IMG/VR virus record: IMGVR_UViG_3300009514_000515
Location: 1 to 64,000 of that record
Length of the DNA: 64,000 bases
Origin: a virus
Strand: one strand, 5' to 3'
This document shows, one piece after another, positions 52,442 to 60,580 of the stretch (positions are counted from its first letter, which is position 1; each line of letters begins with the position of its first letter). The position numbers and the translations under genes are program-made. The notes under the pieces were generated by a model. The model did not search any database. It saw nothing but the letters and a program-made list of their open reading frames with translations, and had not been told where the DNA came from.

Positions 52442-53093
52442 CTGTTGCTCCAAACTTCGACCACAGGAAGAACCTGTCGTCCTCTCTGTGGATGATGCCC
52501 GTCTTGATGACCTTCCCCTCAAACTTGCCCCTCACAGGGAGATGAATGGCGGTGAAGGTTTTGCGCTCGTATGGGGTCAGGTCCTCGATGCTCAGAGAGC
52601 CGTCGAACAACTCCCAGAATCGTCCGCCGAGAAGAGCGGCCATGTAGGCATCTGCCTCGTCCCCACTCCAGCGGGACTTGGAGGTGTCTGTGTCGAGGGC
52701 CGCCGCCTCCCTCATGTCCTCCTTCTCCATCTTCCATCCCTGGGGGCGCTTCAGCATTCGAAAGCCGAGTGCCTTGGTCTGGTTGTTGGCGAAGAACACG
52801 ACGTCCAGATGGGCGAGTAGGAGGGCCTCGCACGAGTAAAGGAAAAGACCGTAGAGGCCCTCCGACCAGAGATCGTTGAAGATGGGATACTCTATAGCCA
52901 CTCGGTCAGGGCTGTACTCGGCCACCAACCCGAGGAGACACGTCCGCATGTAGATGTAGCGACTGAGGAACAGTTCGTCCGCTTTCGTACGAAATCGGCC
53001 TCGGGCAGGACATCTTGCCCGGCCCGAGGCTTCCGTATCATGCAGCGCCCACCCGAACGCAGTCAGGGATGGGTCCAGGCCGAGGACGAGCAC
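52341..53093 (-). CDS. RuvC-like Holliday junction nuclease
   Basis: 250 residues. RNase-H-fold catalytic set: LGLDPSLTAFGWAL with D7, VAIEYP with E68, and SGDEADAYMAA with D145 and D148. The middle matches the dimer helix region of RuvC relatives. The acidic C-terminal end (ESEDEGGRHESRGDEDRVDQVEGDEGDEG) is read across the basic RecA tail gene in another frame, so about 100 bp code twice. Expected to cut branched replication or recombination DNA before packaging. Confidence 0.85.
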   Translation of the reverse strand: MLVLGLDPSLTAFGWALHDTEASGRARCPARGRFRTKADELFLSRYIYMRTCLLGLVAEYSPDRVAIEYPIFNDLWSEGLYGLFLYSCEALLLAHLDVVFFANNQTKALGFRMLKRPQGWKMEKEDMREAAALDTDTSKSRWSGDEADAYMAALLGGRFWELFDGSLSIEDLTPYERKTFTAIHLPVRGKFEGKVIKTGIIHREDDRFFLWSKFGATDGSEESEDEGGRHESRGDEDRVDQVEGDEGDEG

Positions 53094-53094
53094 C

Positions 53095-53841
53095 TCACTC
53101 GTCCTCGGCGTCGTCCACCAGGTCGCCGAGCATGTTATCGAAGTCTTCCTCGTCCAGAGCGACCTCTCCGGGGCCGGAATCTCCCGTGAGCCCCTCAGAC
53201 TCCATGCCGAGCTTCTCGCGGAGGCGGTCGAGGCTCATGTCCGAGCCGATGAGCCAGTGGAGCTGCTTCGCGCAGTCCTTGATCTCTTCGAGAGCCTCGG
53301 CGAAACGCTTCCTCCCCTTGCTGCCCATCAGTGTGCGAAGCATGTTCTTCTTCACAGGAGTAAGGGTGATCTTCTGGTACTGGGTGTCCGTACAGGTCAC
53401 CTTCACGTCGCACTCGCCGAAGTGCCAGTCCAGGTGAAGATCCTTGAACTGGTTGAACTTCTTGTCTGAGAAGACGTAGGGCTCGACTGACCACTTTCCT
53501 TCGCGGACTGCTGTCTGGTCGAGCTGACCATTGCGGTCGAGTGGCCAGACCACGATCACTGTCGCGAATCGTTGCTTCGGACTTTCCCCGGCCAGCTTTG
53601 TGTACTCTGGGCCCTTGTTGATGACGTGACCCACATCTTCTATGTAGTTGGTGGCGTTCATCTCGATGCTCGGGGAAGCCTCGTCGAACTTGAGGACCTC
53701 GCGGCCGTCTTCCTCGACGATGGGCCAGAGGGCAAAGCTGATGCGGTACTTCTTGCTCTCCTCGAACTTGAACTTCTTGCGCTTGCCTTTGCTGACCTTC
53801 TCGTCACCAACTCCGAACCCGATGGTTTCGAACGTGCTCAT
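53095..53841 (-). CDS. Putative single-stranded DNA-binding protein
   Basis: 248 residues. A basic N-terminus (KVSKGKRKKFKFEESKKYRISF), a central beta-rich part with aromatic residues (FATVIVVWPLDRNG, YVFSDKKFNQFKDLHLDWHFGECDVKVTCTD) and a strongly acidic end (DEEDFDNMLGDLVDDAEDE) fit the plan of gp32-type and other phage SSBs, whose acidic tail recruits partners. No OB-fold proof without structure prediction. It stands at the head of the RecA/SbcCD operon behind the promoter at 53910-53938, as an abundant SSB would. Confidence 0.55.
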   Translation of the reverse strand: MSTFETIGFGVGDEKVSKGKRKKFKFEESKKYRISFALWPIVEEDGREVLKFDEASPSIEMNATNYIEDVGHVINKGPEYTKLAGESPKQRFATVIVVWPLDRNGQLDQTAVREGKWSVEPYVFSDKKFNQFKDLHLDWHFGECDVKVTCTDTQYQKITLTPVKKNMLRTLMGSKGRKRFAEALEEIKDCAKQLHWLIGSDMSLDRLREKLGMESEGLTGDSGPGEVALDEEDFDNMLGDLVDDAEDE

Positions 53842-53909
53842 GTCTTCTTTCCTTGGTCTTGGGGCTAGTCAGGGACAGTAGGTTTGGTCTTGGACGCCCC
53901 GAAACTATC

Positions 53910-53938
53910 TTATACGACACCAGGTCCGGAAATGGACC
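53910..53938 (-). promoter_or_regulatory. Phage promoter, GGTCCA-17-GTATAA
   Basis: GGTCCA (53933-53938) and GTATAA (53910-53915) with a 17-bp spacer on the minus strand, the same arrangement as at 6292-6320 and 58197-58225. It lies just beyond the stop of the gene at 53942 and about 70 bp upstream of the putative SSB gene start, so it probably drives the recombination operon. Confidence 0.72.
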
Positions 53939-53941
53939 CAC

Positions 53942-54976
53942 TTAACTGAGAATACTTTCGTCCAGGGCGTCCCCACCGCCGTCCGCGTCGAACAGGAGGT
54001 CGACATCGACATCGTCATCGTCGTCATCGATCTCCTTCGCCACGATGTCGGAGAAGTCGATATCGAGGAAGTCATCGATCTCACCCTCGGAAGAGGTTCC
54101 AGCGAAAGCGACGTTCGGGTCCTGTTGGGACTCGGGCTGTGGCTTGGCAGACTCGATCTCCTGCGTGGCAGCGACAGGTTCGGGCTGTGGCTTGGCGTCG
54201 GGCTGTGGCTTGGCGTCGGACTGTGGCTTGGCGGACTCGGGCTCCTGGGCAGCGACAGGTTCGGGCTCCGGTTGAGGGACCGAAGGTGTCGCCTGAAGAT
54301 TCTCGCCGTCCTCGTCGTCCTGGACCCCAACCAACTCATCTCGGGGAGGAAGAGAGAGATCCACGCCGAGATCGTCCAACAGCTCGTCGACGCTGTCAAC
54401 CGCCATTGCTGCGGCCACCAGGTCGGGTTTGGGGTTCGTGTCGATTTCCGAGGGGGGCTTCTGAGAACCCCACCGGGCATTCAGAGAGACCTCCGTCTGG
54501 CAGAGCTTGATTTGGTCCCGGATGCCCGTGATGGTGGCCCCGAGGTCGCGCTTCTTCGTCTTGATGGCCTCCAGGACCATAATGACGTCCAGGACCGCAA
54601 GGTCCAGGGCGACCTTCTCGGCCAATTCATCCTGGAGCTTGTGATACGCCAAGGCCTCTCTCGCCTTCTGAGAGGAACCTGCCCTGACCAGGGGGTCTGT
54701 AGCCATGAGGCTCATCACTGCGACATCCAAGGAGGCTTCGGCAGCCCTCTGGGCGGCCTTCAGGTCATGAGCCACACGATGCACCCGGAGGAAGAACTCC
54801 TGAACCCGAGTCAGGTAGTTGCGGGCCTTCGCCATCTTCTCGTTGAGGCGCTTGGGTCCGTAGATCAGAGGATTTTCGTCGAGCTTGACCTCCATGACCA
54901 GCATCTCGTCGTAGATGAGCTGCATCGCCTCTGGCGTGATGCCCCTTATCGGCTTGGGCTGGTTCAACTCACTCAT
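53942..54976 (-). CDS. Hypothetical helical protein with acidic tail
   Basis: 344 residues from MSELNQPKPIRG at 54976 (GAGG upstream). Residues 10-170 are helical (RNYLTRVQEFFLRVHRVAHDLKAAQRAAEASLDVA, MVLEAIKTKKRDLGATITGIRDQIKLCQTEVSLNARWG). The end is Pro/Gln/Glu-rich with repeats of AKPQPDAKPQP, and finishes in a run of Asp residues. Such acidic, disordered tails occur in DNA-mimic or SSB-partner proteins. No family recognised. Eight-base overlap with the gene upstream. Confidence 0.58.
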   Translation of the reverse strand: MSELNQPKPIRGITPEAMQLIYDEMLVMEVKLDENPLIYGPKRLNEKMAKARNYLTRVQEFFLRVHRVAHDLKAAQRAAEASLDVAVMSLMATDPLVRAGSSQKAREALAYHKLQDELAEKVALDLAVLDVIMVLEAIKTKKRDLGATITGIRDQIKLCQTEVSLNARWGSQKPPSEIDTNPKPDLVAAAMAVDSVDELLDDLGVDLSLPPRDELVGVQDDEDGENLQATPSVPQPEPEPVAAQEPESAKPQSDAKPQPDAKPQPEPVAATQEIESAKPQPESQQDPNVAFAGTSSEGEIDDFLDIDFSDIVAKEIDDDDDDVDVDLLFDADGGGDALDESILS

Positions 54977-55292
54977 CCGTAGTGCCTCTGATGCTTGCGA
55001 CATGGGCCATCGCCAACGCGCCGTAGTTGTTCCGGGCAGACCGGACCTGGTCATGATAGTGCTGGTCGCTGATAAGGCCGCTCGCCCTGGCGTGAGTCAG
55101 GACACCGATCTCGACCTCGACCTGGGCAAGAACAGCCGCCAGTCGAGCCTCGTCCAAGGTCATTCCACCTTCCAGGGAAACCTCATACTCCAGCTCGACG
55201 GAACCTGACTGGTCCATCCTCTTGACCTTCAGAGACGTGACCTTCGCTGACGCCCGAATCCGATCTCGTATTTCTCTATCTGACTCTGACAT
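54969..55292 (-). CDS. Hypothetical small helical protein
   Basis: 107 residues from MSESDREIRDRIRASAKVTSLKVKR at 55292 (GTGAGGCAC upstream). Two short strands (SVELEYEVSLEGGMTLDEA) and then helices (RLAAVLAQVEVEIGVLTHARASGLISDQHYHDQVRSARNNYGALAMAHVA). Could be a partner of the gene at 53942-54976, with which it is coupled. Function unknown. Confidence 0.55.
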   Translation of the reverse strand: MSESDREIRDRIRASAKVTSLKVKRMDQSGSVELEYEVSLEGGMTLDEARLAAVLAQVEVEIGVLTHARASGLISDQHYHDQVRSARNNYGALAMAHVASIRGTTDE

Positions 55293-55297
55293 GTGCC

Positions 55298-57712
55298 TCA
55301 CGCTGGGGTAGGGACCGCAATCTCGCAGGCCGCCACATCGTCCTCAGAGAACGCCGCCACCAGTCTGTCCACGAACAGGGTGTTGCGAGTGTCCTCCTTG
55401 TTGTTCTCCACCGCCTTGGCGAGAGCCTTTCGGCTACCCACCAAGATGACCCGCTGACGTGCTCGCGTGATGGCCGTGTACAGGAGGTTACGTTGGAGCT
55501 GGCGCCCAAACCCCATAACCAGAGGCATCACAACCGTGTCGACCTCCAAACCCTGATACTTGTGGACCGTACAGGCGTAAGCAAGCCTCAGATGAGACGA
55601 GGCCTGTACCAAATTGAACGAAATATGGCGAGGAGGAGAATCCAGGACCTCGACGATGACCAGCTTGTGCTTGCGACTGATTCTTCGAATCTTACCCACA
55701 TCCCCGTTGTACACACCAAGGTCGTAGTTGTTCTTGACCACCATCACGCGATCACCCTCTCGGGCACTCTCGACGCCGACCTTCAGCTCCTGGACACCCT
55801 TGGAACGGGGGTTGAGGCGGGCCCTGATGTGGTTGTTGAGGTTGGTCACCCCAACCGTGCCGCCATGGCGAGGAGAGAGCACCTGGAACGTCGGGCCAAT
55901 GCCCTCACCCTTGTAGGCCTTCGCCTGCTTGTAGAGGCGCTCACAGACTTTCAGGATGGCGTTGAGCACCTTCTTGTCAGTCGACACGGGAGCCAAGGCG
56001 AAGTCGGTCCCGATGCTCGTAGCCGGGACCTCCCCTCGATAGATGGCATGAGCCGCATGGACAATGGCGCTGGTGTCCTCTTGGCGGAAAATCTTGGTTA
56101 AATTGACCGTCGGGAACGCCTCTGACTTGATAAGATCACGAAGGACGTTGCCTGGTCCTACTGAGGGAAGTTGGGCGGCATCTCCAATCATAACCAACCG
56201 GGTCGACAGCTTAGTGCCTGTCAGGATGCGCCACATCAGATGCTGGTCGACCATGCTGAACTCATCGACGATGACAACGTCAGCGGGGTGGGGGTTGTCT
56301 GGGCCAAACTCCCAGATCTCTCCTCGGCCGCCGTGGCCCACCTTCTTCGTGGCCGAACCAACGATGCCCTTGTAGGTCGACTTGCGGCCGTCGTCCTCCT
56401 TGCTCCCCCGGGCCCCGAAAGCCCGGTGAATGGTCGATGCCGGATGCTTCGAGACTGTTGCGAGACGCTTGGCCGCGATGCCTGTGGGGGCAACCATGAG
56501 AAAGGGCACTTGAATCGACTGGAGCAGCCGCACCAGGACCTTCATAGAGGTCGACTTCCCCGTCCCAGGCAGACCCGTCAAGATGCTGACAGGCTCCATC
56601 AGTGCATTGTAGAGTCCCTGGGCCTGCTTATCAGAGAGCTGGAACCCGGAGGAGTCTGCACACTCGTTGAGGGCCGTGTACACGATGTCATCATCTGACG
56701 CGTCTGAGTCCTCCACCACCGCTCTCGTCACCGGACCCACTCGGGCCAGGAGATCGACATCGTCCCCGTCGACGACCGCTTCCGCAATTCTCTGTCGGAG
56801 GAACAGGGAGGATTCCTCCTCTGTCCTGTGCATCCAGGGGTCGTAGATGGCCGTCATTCCCGTCCGAGTCTTGCGGTCCAGGACGATGTTCCCCCGTTGG
56901 TGTCCGTCCTTGATAGCCACTGCGATGGACTTGGGTCTCGTCCCTGGAAGGAGCTTGCCGACTTCAGTGAGAATCTGACCAGCTACGAGAAACATGTCCC
57001 CTTGTTGGCGGCCTCGACGTGTCGCGTGGACAACCGCAGCCACCCTCCGGTCGGAGTTATCCAGGTCGATGCCCATCTGTTTGGCGACGTTGTCGAGGTC
57101 GGCCCAAGGAATACCGTCGATATCGACCAGAGCCCAAGGGTTCTTGGTCAGAAGCTCCTCCGTCTCGTCCCCGAATGTCGCCCAAATCTCCCCCACCTTG
57201 TGGCGCGGGAGGTTCATGTTGTTAAGTGTCTCCAGGACCTTGAGGCGATTGATGACGGCCTTCCACCGGGTCACCAGAAACTCAGCTTCCAGAACACCGA
57301 CACCCAGGCCCTTCTTGATCTCATCCGTATCCTGGAGTGCCTTGAACAGACCCTCTCCAAACACCTTTGTCAGACGCCGAACGACCCGGTCGGGTAGTTG
57401 ACCATCGGAGGTGAGCATCTCCGAGATCACCTCGGGGGCGATATGGTCTCGAATGACCGGCGCCTTGGTGACTGAAATCTGCAAACCGTACTTGGGGTCG
57501 TTGATCCACTTGCCCTGGAACCCGAACCAAACCCCAGGCTTAATCTCGACCCCTGGGACATACCCCTTGACCACAACCTCCTTCCAGAGGAGAGCCTTCT
57601 CCTCATCCAGGTCGTCTGGAGGAGTCCCGTCGAGAGTCATCTTGACGATATTGAAACACTGGTCCTCGTTCTTGAAAAAGACCGCCAACACTCTGCCTGA
57701 AAAATAAGCCAT
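55298..57712 (-). CDS. RecD2-like SF1B helicase
   Basis: 804 residues from MAYFSGRVLAVFFKNEDQCFNIVKM. N-terminal OB-like domain (1-95) and HhH-type region, then the helicase: ILTGLPGTGKSTSMKVLV (motif I), VAPTGIAAKRL (Ia), VVIVDEFSMVD (II), MIGDAAQLPSVGPG (III), KIFRQ (IV), AYACTVHKYQGLEVDTVVMPL (V), NLLYTAITRARQRVILVG (VI). This is the RecD2/RecD family layout, a 5'-3' helicase acting in replication or recombination. ATGA overlap with the small gene upstream. Confidence 0.9.
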   Translation of the reverse strand: MAYFSGRVLAVFFKNEDQCFNIVKMTLDGTPPDDLDEEKALLWKEVVVKGYVPGVEIKPGVWFGFQGKWINDPKYGLQISVTKAPVIRDHIAPEVISEMLTSDGQLPDRVVRRLTKVFGEGLFKALQDTDEIKKGLGVGVLEAEFLVTRWKAVINRLKVLETLNNMNLPRHKVGEIWATFGDETEELLTKNPWALVDIDGIPWADLDNVAKQMGIDLDNSDRRVAAVVHATRRGRQQGDMFLVAGQILTEVGKLLPGTRPKSIAVAIKDGHQRGNIVLDRKTRTGMTAIYDPWMHRTEEESSLFLRQRIAEAVVDGDDVDLLARVGPVTRAVVEDSDASDDDIVYTALNECADSSGFQLSDKQAQGLYNALMEPVSILTGLPGTGKSTSMKVLVRLLQSIQVPFLMVAPTGIAAKRLATVSKHPASTIHRAFGARGSKEDDGRKSTYKGIVGSATKKVGHGGRGEIWEFGPDNPHPADVVIVDEFSMVDQHLMWRILTGTKLSTRLVMIGDAAQLPSVGPGNVLRDLIKSEAFPTVNLTKIFRQEDTSAIVHAAHAIYRGEVPATSIGTDFALAPVSTDKKVLNAILKVCERLYKQAKAYKGEGIGPTFQVLSPRHGGTVGVTNLNNHIRARLNPRSKGVQELKVGVESAREGDRVMVVKNNYDLGVYNGDVGKIRRISRKHKLVIVEVLDSPPRHISFNLVQASSHLRLAYACTVHKYQGLEVDTVVMPLVMGFGRQLQRNLLYTAITRARQRVILVGSRKALAKAVENNKEDTRNTLFVDRLVAAFSEDDVAACEIAVPTPA

Positions 57713-58176
57713 CAGCTCTTGCCCCGGAGCTTCACTAGAAGATCGCGTAGAGCAGTCGCTCTTTGCTGCAACGCTTCCACCTTCCCCGTCCCACCCCGAT
57801 CTCGGTCCCGGAGATGGGCCACCACTACCTGTGAGTGGTGACCCTCCAGGAAAAGTAGGGGTACTTCGACGTCTTGGATGAACCAACGCCGACCATCCCT
57901 GCTCAGAACTCCTATCTGAGTGAACAACAGAAGCTCCGCTGGCTCCTTATGGTGTCCCGCCGGACACTCTGAAGGCTCCCAAAGACATGACCCCTGACCC
58001 CAACGCTTCGTCTGAGGAGGGGCTGGAGGCTGATGACATACGTGGACCGCCACCCGACGGCCTTCATAGCCTGCCATGAGTTCGGTCACGTTGACGTCAG
58101 TTCCGTCTTCCTGAATGAGGATGTTGCCCTCTTCGAGGAAGGCAACACCGCTCGCCATCGACACTCTCGGCTCCAA
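57712..58176 (-). CDS. Hypothetical protein behind its own promoter
   Basis: About 154 residues if it starts at the TTG at 58176, which follows AGGAGGTGTCCC perfectly; an ATG 18 bases in (58158) is the alternative. Contains two to three Cys/His (VHVCHQPPAP, CLWEPSECPAGHHKEP), strands around LLLFTQIGVLSRDGRRWFIQDVEVPLLFLEGHH, and a basic helical end. Family unknown. It is the first gene after the promoter at 58197-58225 and leads into the helicase gene. Confidence 0.55.
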   Translation of the reverse strand: MEPRVSMASGVAFLEEGNILIQEDGTDVNVTELMAGYEGRRVAVHVCHQPPAPPQTKRWGQGSCLWEPSECPAGHHKEPAELLLFTQIGVLSRDGRRWFIQDVEVPLLFLEGHHSQVVVAHLRDRDRGGTGKVEALQQRATALRDLLVKLRGKS

Positions 58177-58196
58177 GGGACACCTCCTCAACCCGT

Positions 58197-58225
58197 ATAT
58201 ACGACATTGGAGAGGAAAGTGGACC
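58197..58225 (-). promoter_or_regulatory. Phage promoter, GGTCCA-17-GTATAT
   Basis: GGTCCA (58220-58225) and GTATAT (58197-58202) with a 17-bp spacer on the minus strand. The SD of the next gene lies only about 10 bp downstream, so the leader must be very short. Before the IS insertion this promoter stood directly behind the ribonucleotide reductase stop codon. Confidence 0.7.
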
Positions 58226-58413
58226 CCCTTAACCTAGAAGTGAAGAACCTTGAGGCCGTCGTAAAAAGCCTGGTGTGACGTACGAGCACTCGAATTCTGC
58301 CTCCGAGATCATTCGGTATCGCATCTCGCTCCTTCCTGCCACCTCTGCTCCTTCTCTGCCATGTTGAAAGAGCTGTCACGTCACAGGACCACGACGACTC
58401 AGTCGACCGGCCT

Positions 58414-60483
58414 TCACACTGCCAGAGCCGCTGTCGATCCGTTTCGTAGTTGCTCGAGACCGTGGAACACCGCCCGCTTCACGTTCAGTGAGAGTATCTT
58501 GAAGTGCGCCGAGAGATTCACCCTCTCCCTCCCTCGAACTCTCAGATTTCCACCGCCGTGCCGCCCCTTGAACTCATGATTTGTGGCCTCGATCGAACTC
58601 CGCGCTCGGTACTCGTCTTTGAACGCCCCCGTCTGTTGCTCCACCTGTCGCACTGCAGTAGCGAGTTGATGCGGTCCGCGTCGGAGCGTCCGCCGTCCAT
58701 CGCTGAGCTTTCGCGTCGGGCAGAGCCCTGCAAGTCCGCACTCAGCGCATGCCTCGGCCCCGAATGTGGCGGTCAGGCCCCGGCGATGTTGGGTCTGCTC
58801 CACTGGGCGGTGTCCTGTTGGGCAACTCTCTACCAGCTCGAATGTCGAGCTGAAGGCGAACTCTGCAAGTTCGAGGTCCTCATCAGTCCCATCACTATAT
58901 TCTCTGCTTTCCGGTCGCATCGTGGTTTCGTCGAACGGGTCGCGGCGACTCTCACCCTTGTGCGGATCACGAACTGGCGCGACCAATCGCACTCCCCTCT
59001 TCGCGCTGTTCACGATATTGGCACCGCTTCCATACCCAGTGTCTGCGAGGATTTCAGTCGGCGACATCTGGTCCCGTTCCAGCTGGTTGAGCATCGGAAT
59101 CAGCGCTTTCTGGTCCGACTCGTGCGCGCCGTTGAGCGCTACTCCCGTCACCAATTGATAGGGGTTGCCACCAGCACAGGTCTCGCTGAGCTGAAGCTCA
59201 TAGCCTTTGCCCTTGTGGCCATATGTCGCATCCAAATCGTGGGGGCTCTGCAGCGAAGTGCTTTGCACCGTCTCTGGGTCCCGAAGTTGGACTCGACGAG
59301 TTCGTCCACTCCGACGGCCGAGCTTGCGTCGATTCTTTGCCTTGCGCTTGGGCTTGCGGGACAGCGGGCTTGCCTCACTCCCGCCCAATCCGGCTGCGTC
59401 GGCCTCATCGGCCTCGTCGGCCTCGTCGGCTTCGTCGGCTTCGTCGGCCTCGTCGGCTTCGTCGGCTTCGTCGGCCTCGTCGGCTTCGTCGGCTTCGTCG
59501 GCCTCGTCGGCTTCGTCGGCCTCGTCGGCTTCGTCGGCCTCGTCGGCCTCGTCGGCCTTGTCGGCTTCGTCGGCCTTGTCGGCTTCGTCGGCCTCTTCGG
59601 CCTCGTCGGCCTCGTCGGTGAACTCACTCACCTTGGCCTCCGGCTCGGACCGGGAGCGGACTTTTACGGGGTCAACCGTGCCCGCAGAGCCGGCGCAACC
59701 ACCTTCATCGTACGGCTCATCGATGAGTTCGCACTGCTCCTCGAAGAGCCGAACCAGGAGCGAATAGGCTCCAAGCGTCGACACGAGCTCGTCGCCTCGG
59801 AACATCTCGATCAGCTCATAGAGGTCCTGCGCAACGATCCCGAGACGCCGCTTGGCTTGGCTGCGTTTGGCGTCACAGAAGTAGCCCTCGCGGTCGAGAT
59901 ACCGCTTGAGAGTGATCGGCTCCAGGACCGAGAGTCGCCCAGGCGTCTCCTTGCGGACTTCGCGCAGGAATTTCGAGATGGTCTCGACGAAGAGCGTCAG
60001 TCGCGAGAGCACCGCGATGTTGGACATGATGTGAGTCGAGTCGAGCCGCTGGAGTGCCCAGGAGACGCCATCGGCCTCAGCGAGGGCGCGTGTCAGCTGG
60101 GCAAACATAGTCTCCACACGGTCGTTTTTGGCGGCACGGACGCGGAAGTTGTGCAGGCTCTTCTGGCAGCTGTGGGCGGACTCAGGCTCGACAGCCAGCG
60201 CGTAGTGCCACTGGAGATTGTACTCCAGCTGCTCCAGGACTTGCTCGTCGGTCAGGTCATTGAGCTCCTTGAGCAAGTGCAAACTCACCAGAAGACGGAT
60301 AGACATATTGGGGCGGCCCGTCCCGTCACTGAACGCACTCCGGAAGACCAGCTCGTCGATGAGCGGAAGCACAGTGTGGCGGAAGACATGGGCCCAGGAT
60401 TCCTTCAGGCGCTTGGTCTTCTTCGGCGAGAGAAGATACTGCGCTTCGAGAAGAGAGAGTTGGGGGTCGGTCTCACGAAACAT
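58414..60483 (-). CDS. IS1182-type transposase with DEA repeat
   Basis: 689 residues. N-terminal domain [38 protein letters not shown] and [41 protein letters not shown] is the DUF772-type start of IS1182/IS5-like enzymes. Catalytic DDE parts: [14 protein letters not shown] (first Asp), [15 protein letters not shown] (second Asp) and [20 protein letters not shown] (Glu). Between the first two lies an expanded Asp-Glu-Ala repeat (about 25 units, 59398-59620). A zinc cluster-like [11 protein letters not shown] occurs late. Length and frame are intact, so it may be active. Confidence 0.92.
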   Translation of the reverse strand: MFRETDPQLSLLEAQYLLSPKKTKRLKESWAHVFRHTVLPLIDELVFRSAFSDGTGRPNMSIRLLVSLHLLKELNDLTDEQVLEQLEYNLQWHYALAVEPESAHSCQKSLHNFRVRAAKNDRVETMFAQLTRALAEADGVSWALQRLDSTHIMSNIAVLSRLTLFVETISKFLREVRKETPGRLSVLEPITLKRYLDREGYFCDAKRSQAKRRLGIVAQDLYELIEMFRGDELVSTLGAYSLLVRLFEEQCELIDEPYDEGGCAGSAGTVDPVKVRSRSEPEAKVSEFTDEADEAEEADEADKADEADKADEADEADEADEADEADEADEADEADEADEADEADEADEADEADEADEADEADAAGLGGSEASPLSRKPKRKAKNRRKLGRRSGRTRRVQLRDPETVQSTSLQSPHDLDATYGHKGKGYELQLSETCAGGNPYQLVTGVALNGAHESDQKALIPMLNQLERDQMSPTEILADTGYGSGANIVNSAKRGVRLVAPVRDPHKGESRRDPFDETTMRPESREYSDGTDEDLELAEFAFSSTFELVESCPTGHRPVEQTQHRRGLTATFGAEACAECGLAGLCPTRKLSDGRRTLRRGPHQLATAVRQVEQQTGAFKDEYRARSSIEATNHEFKGRHGGGNLRVRGRERVNLSAHFKILSLNVKRAVFHGLEQLRNGSTAALAV
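59398..59620. repeat. Asp-Glu-Ala codon repeat in the transposase
   Basis: A 9-bp unit (GCTTCGTCG or GCCTCGTCG on the plus strand) repeated about 25 times with few variants (Lys for Glu or Ala), encoding DEADEADEA. It creates long shadow frames on both strands. The mix of two synonymous third positions shows repeated unequal expansion. Confidence 0.9.
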
Positions 60484-60580
60484 CGTTCACTCCAGCATCG
60501 GTCGGTCTCCTTCGAGGATCTCACAGTGAGCTCGTCGGGTCGATCCCTGATCAACCGGCTGGCGACTTTTTACGAGGGTC

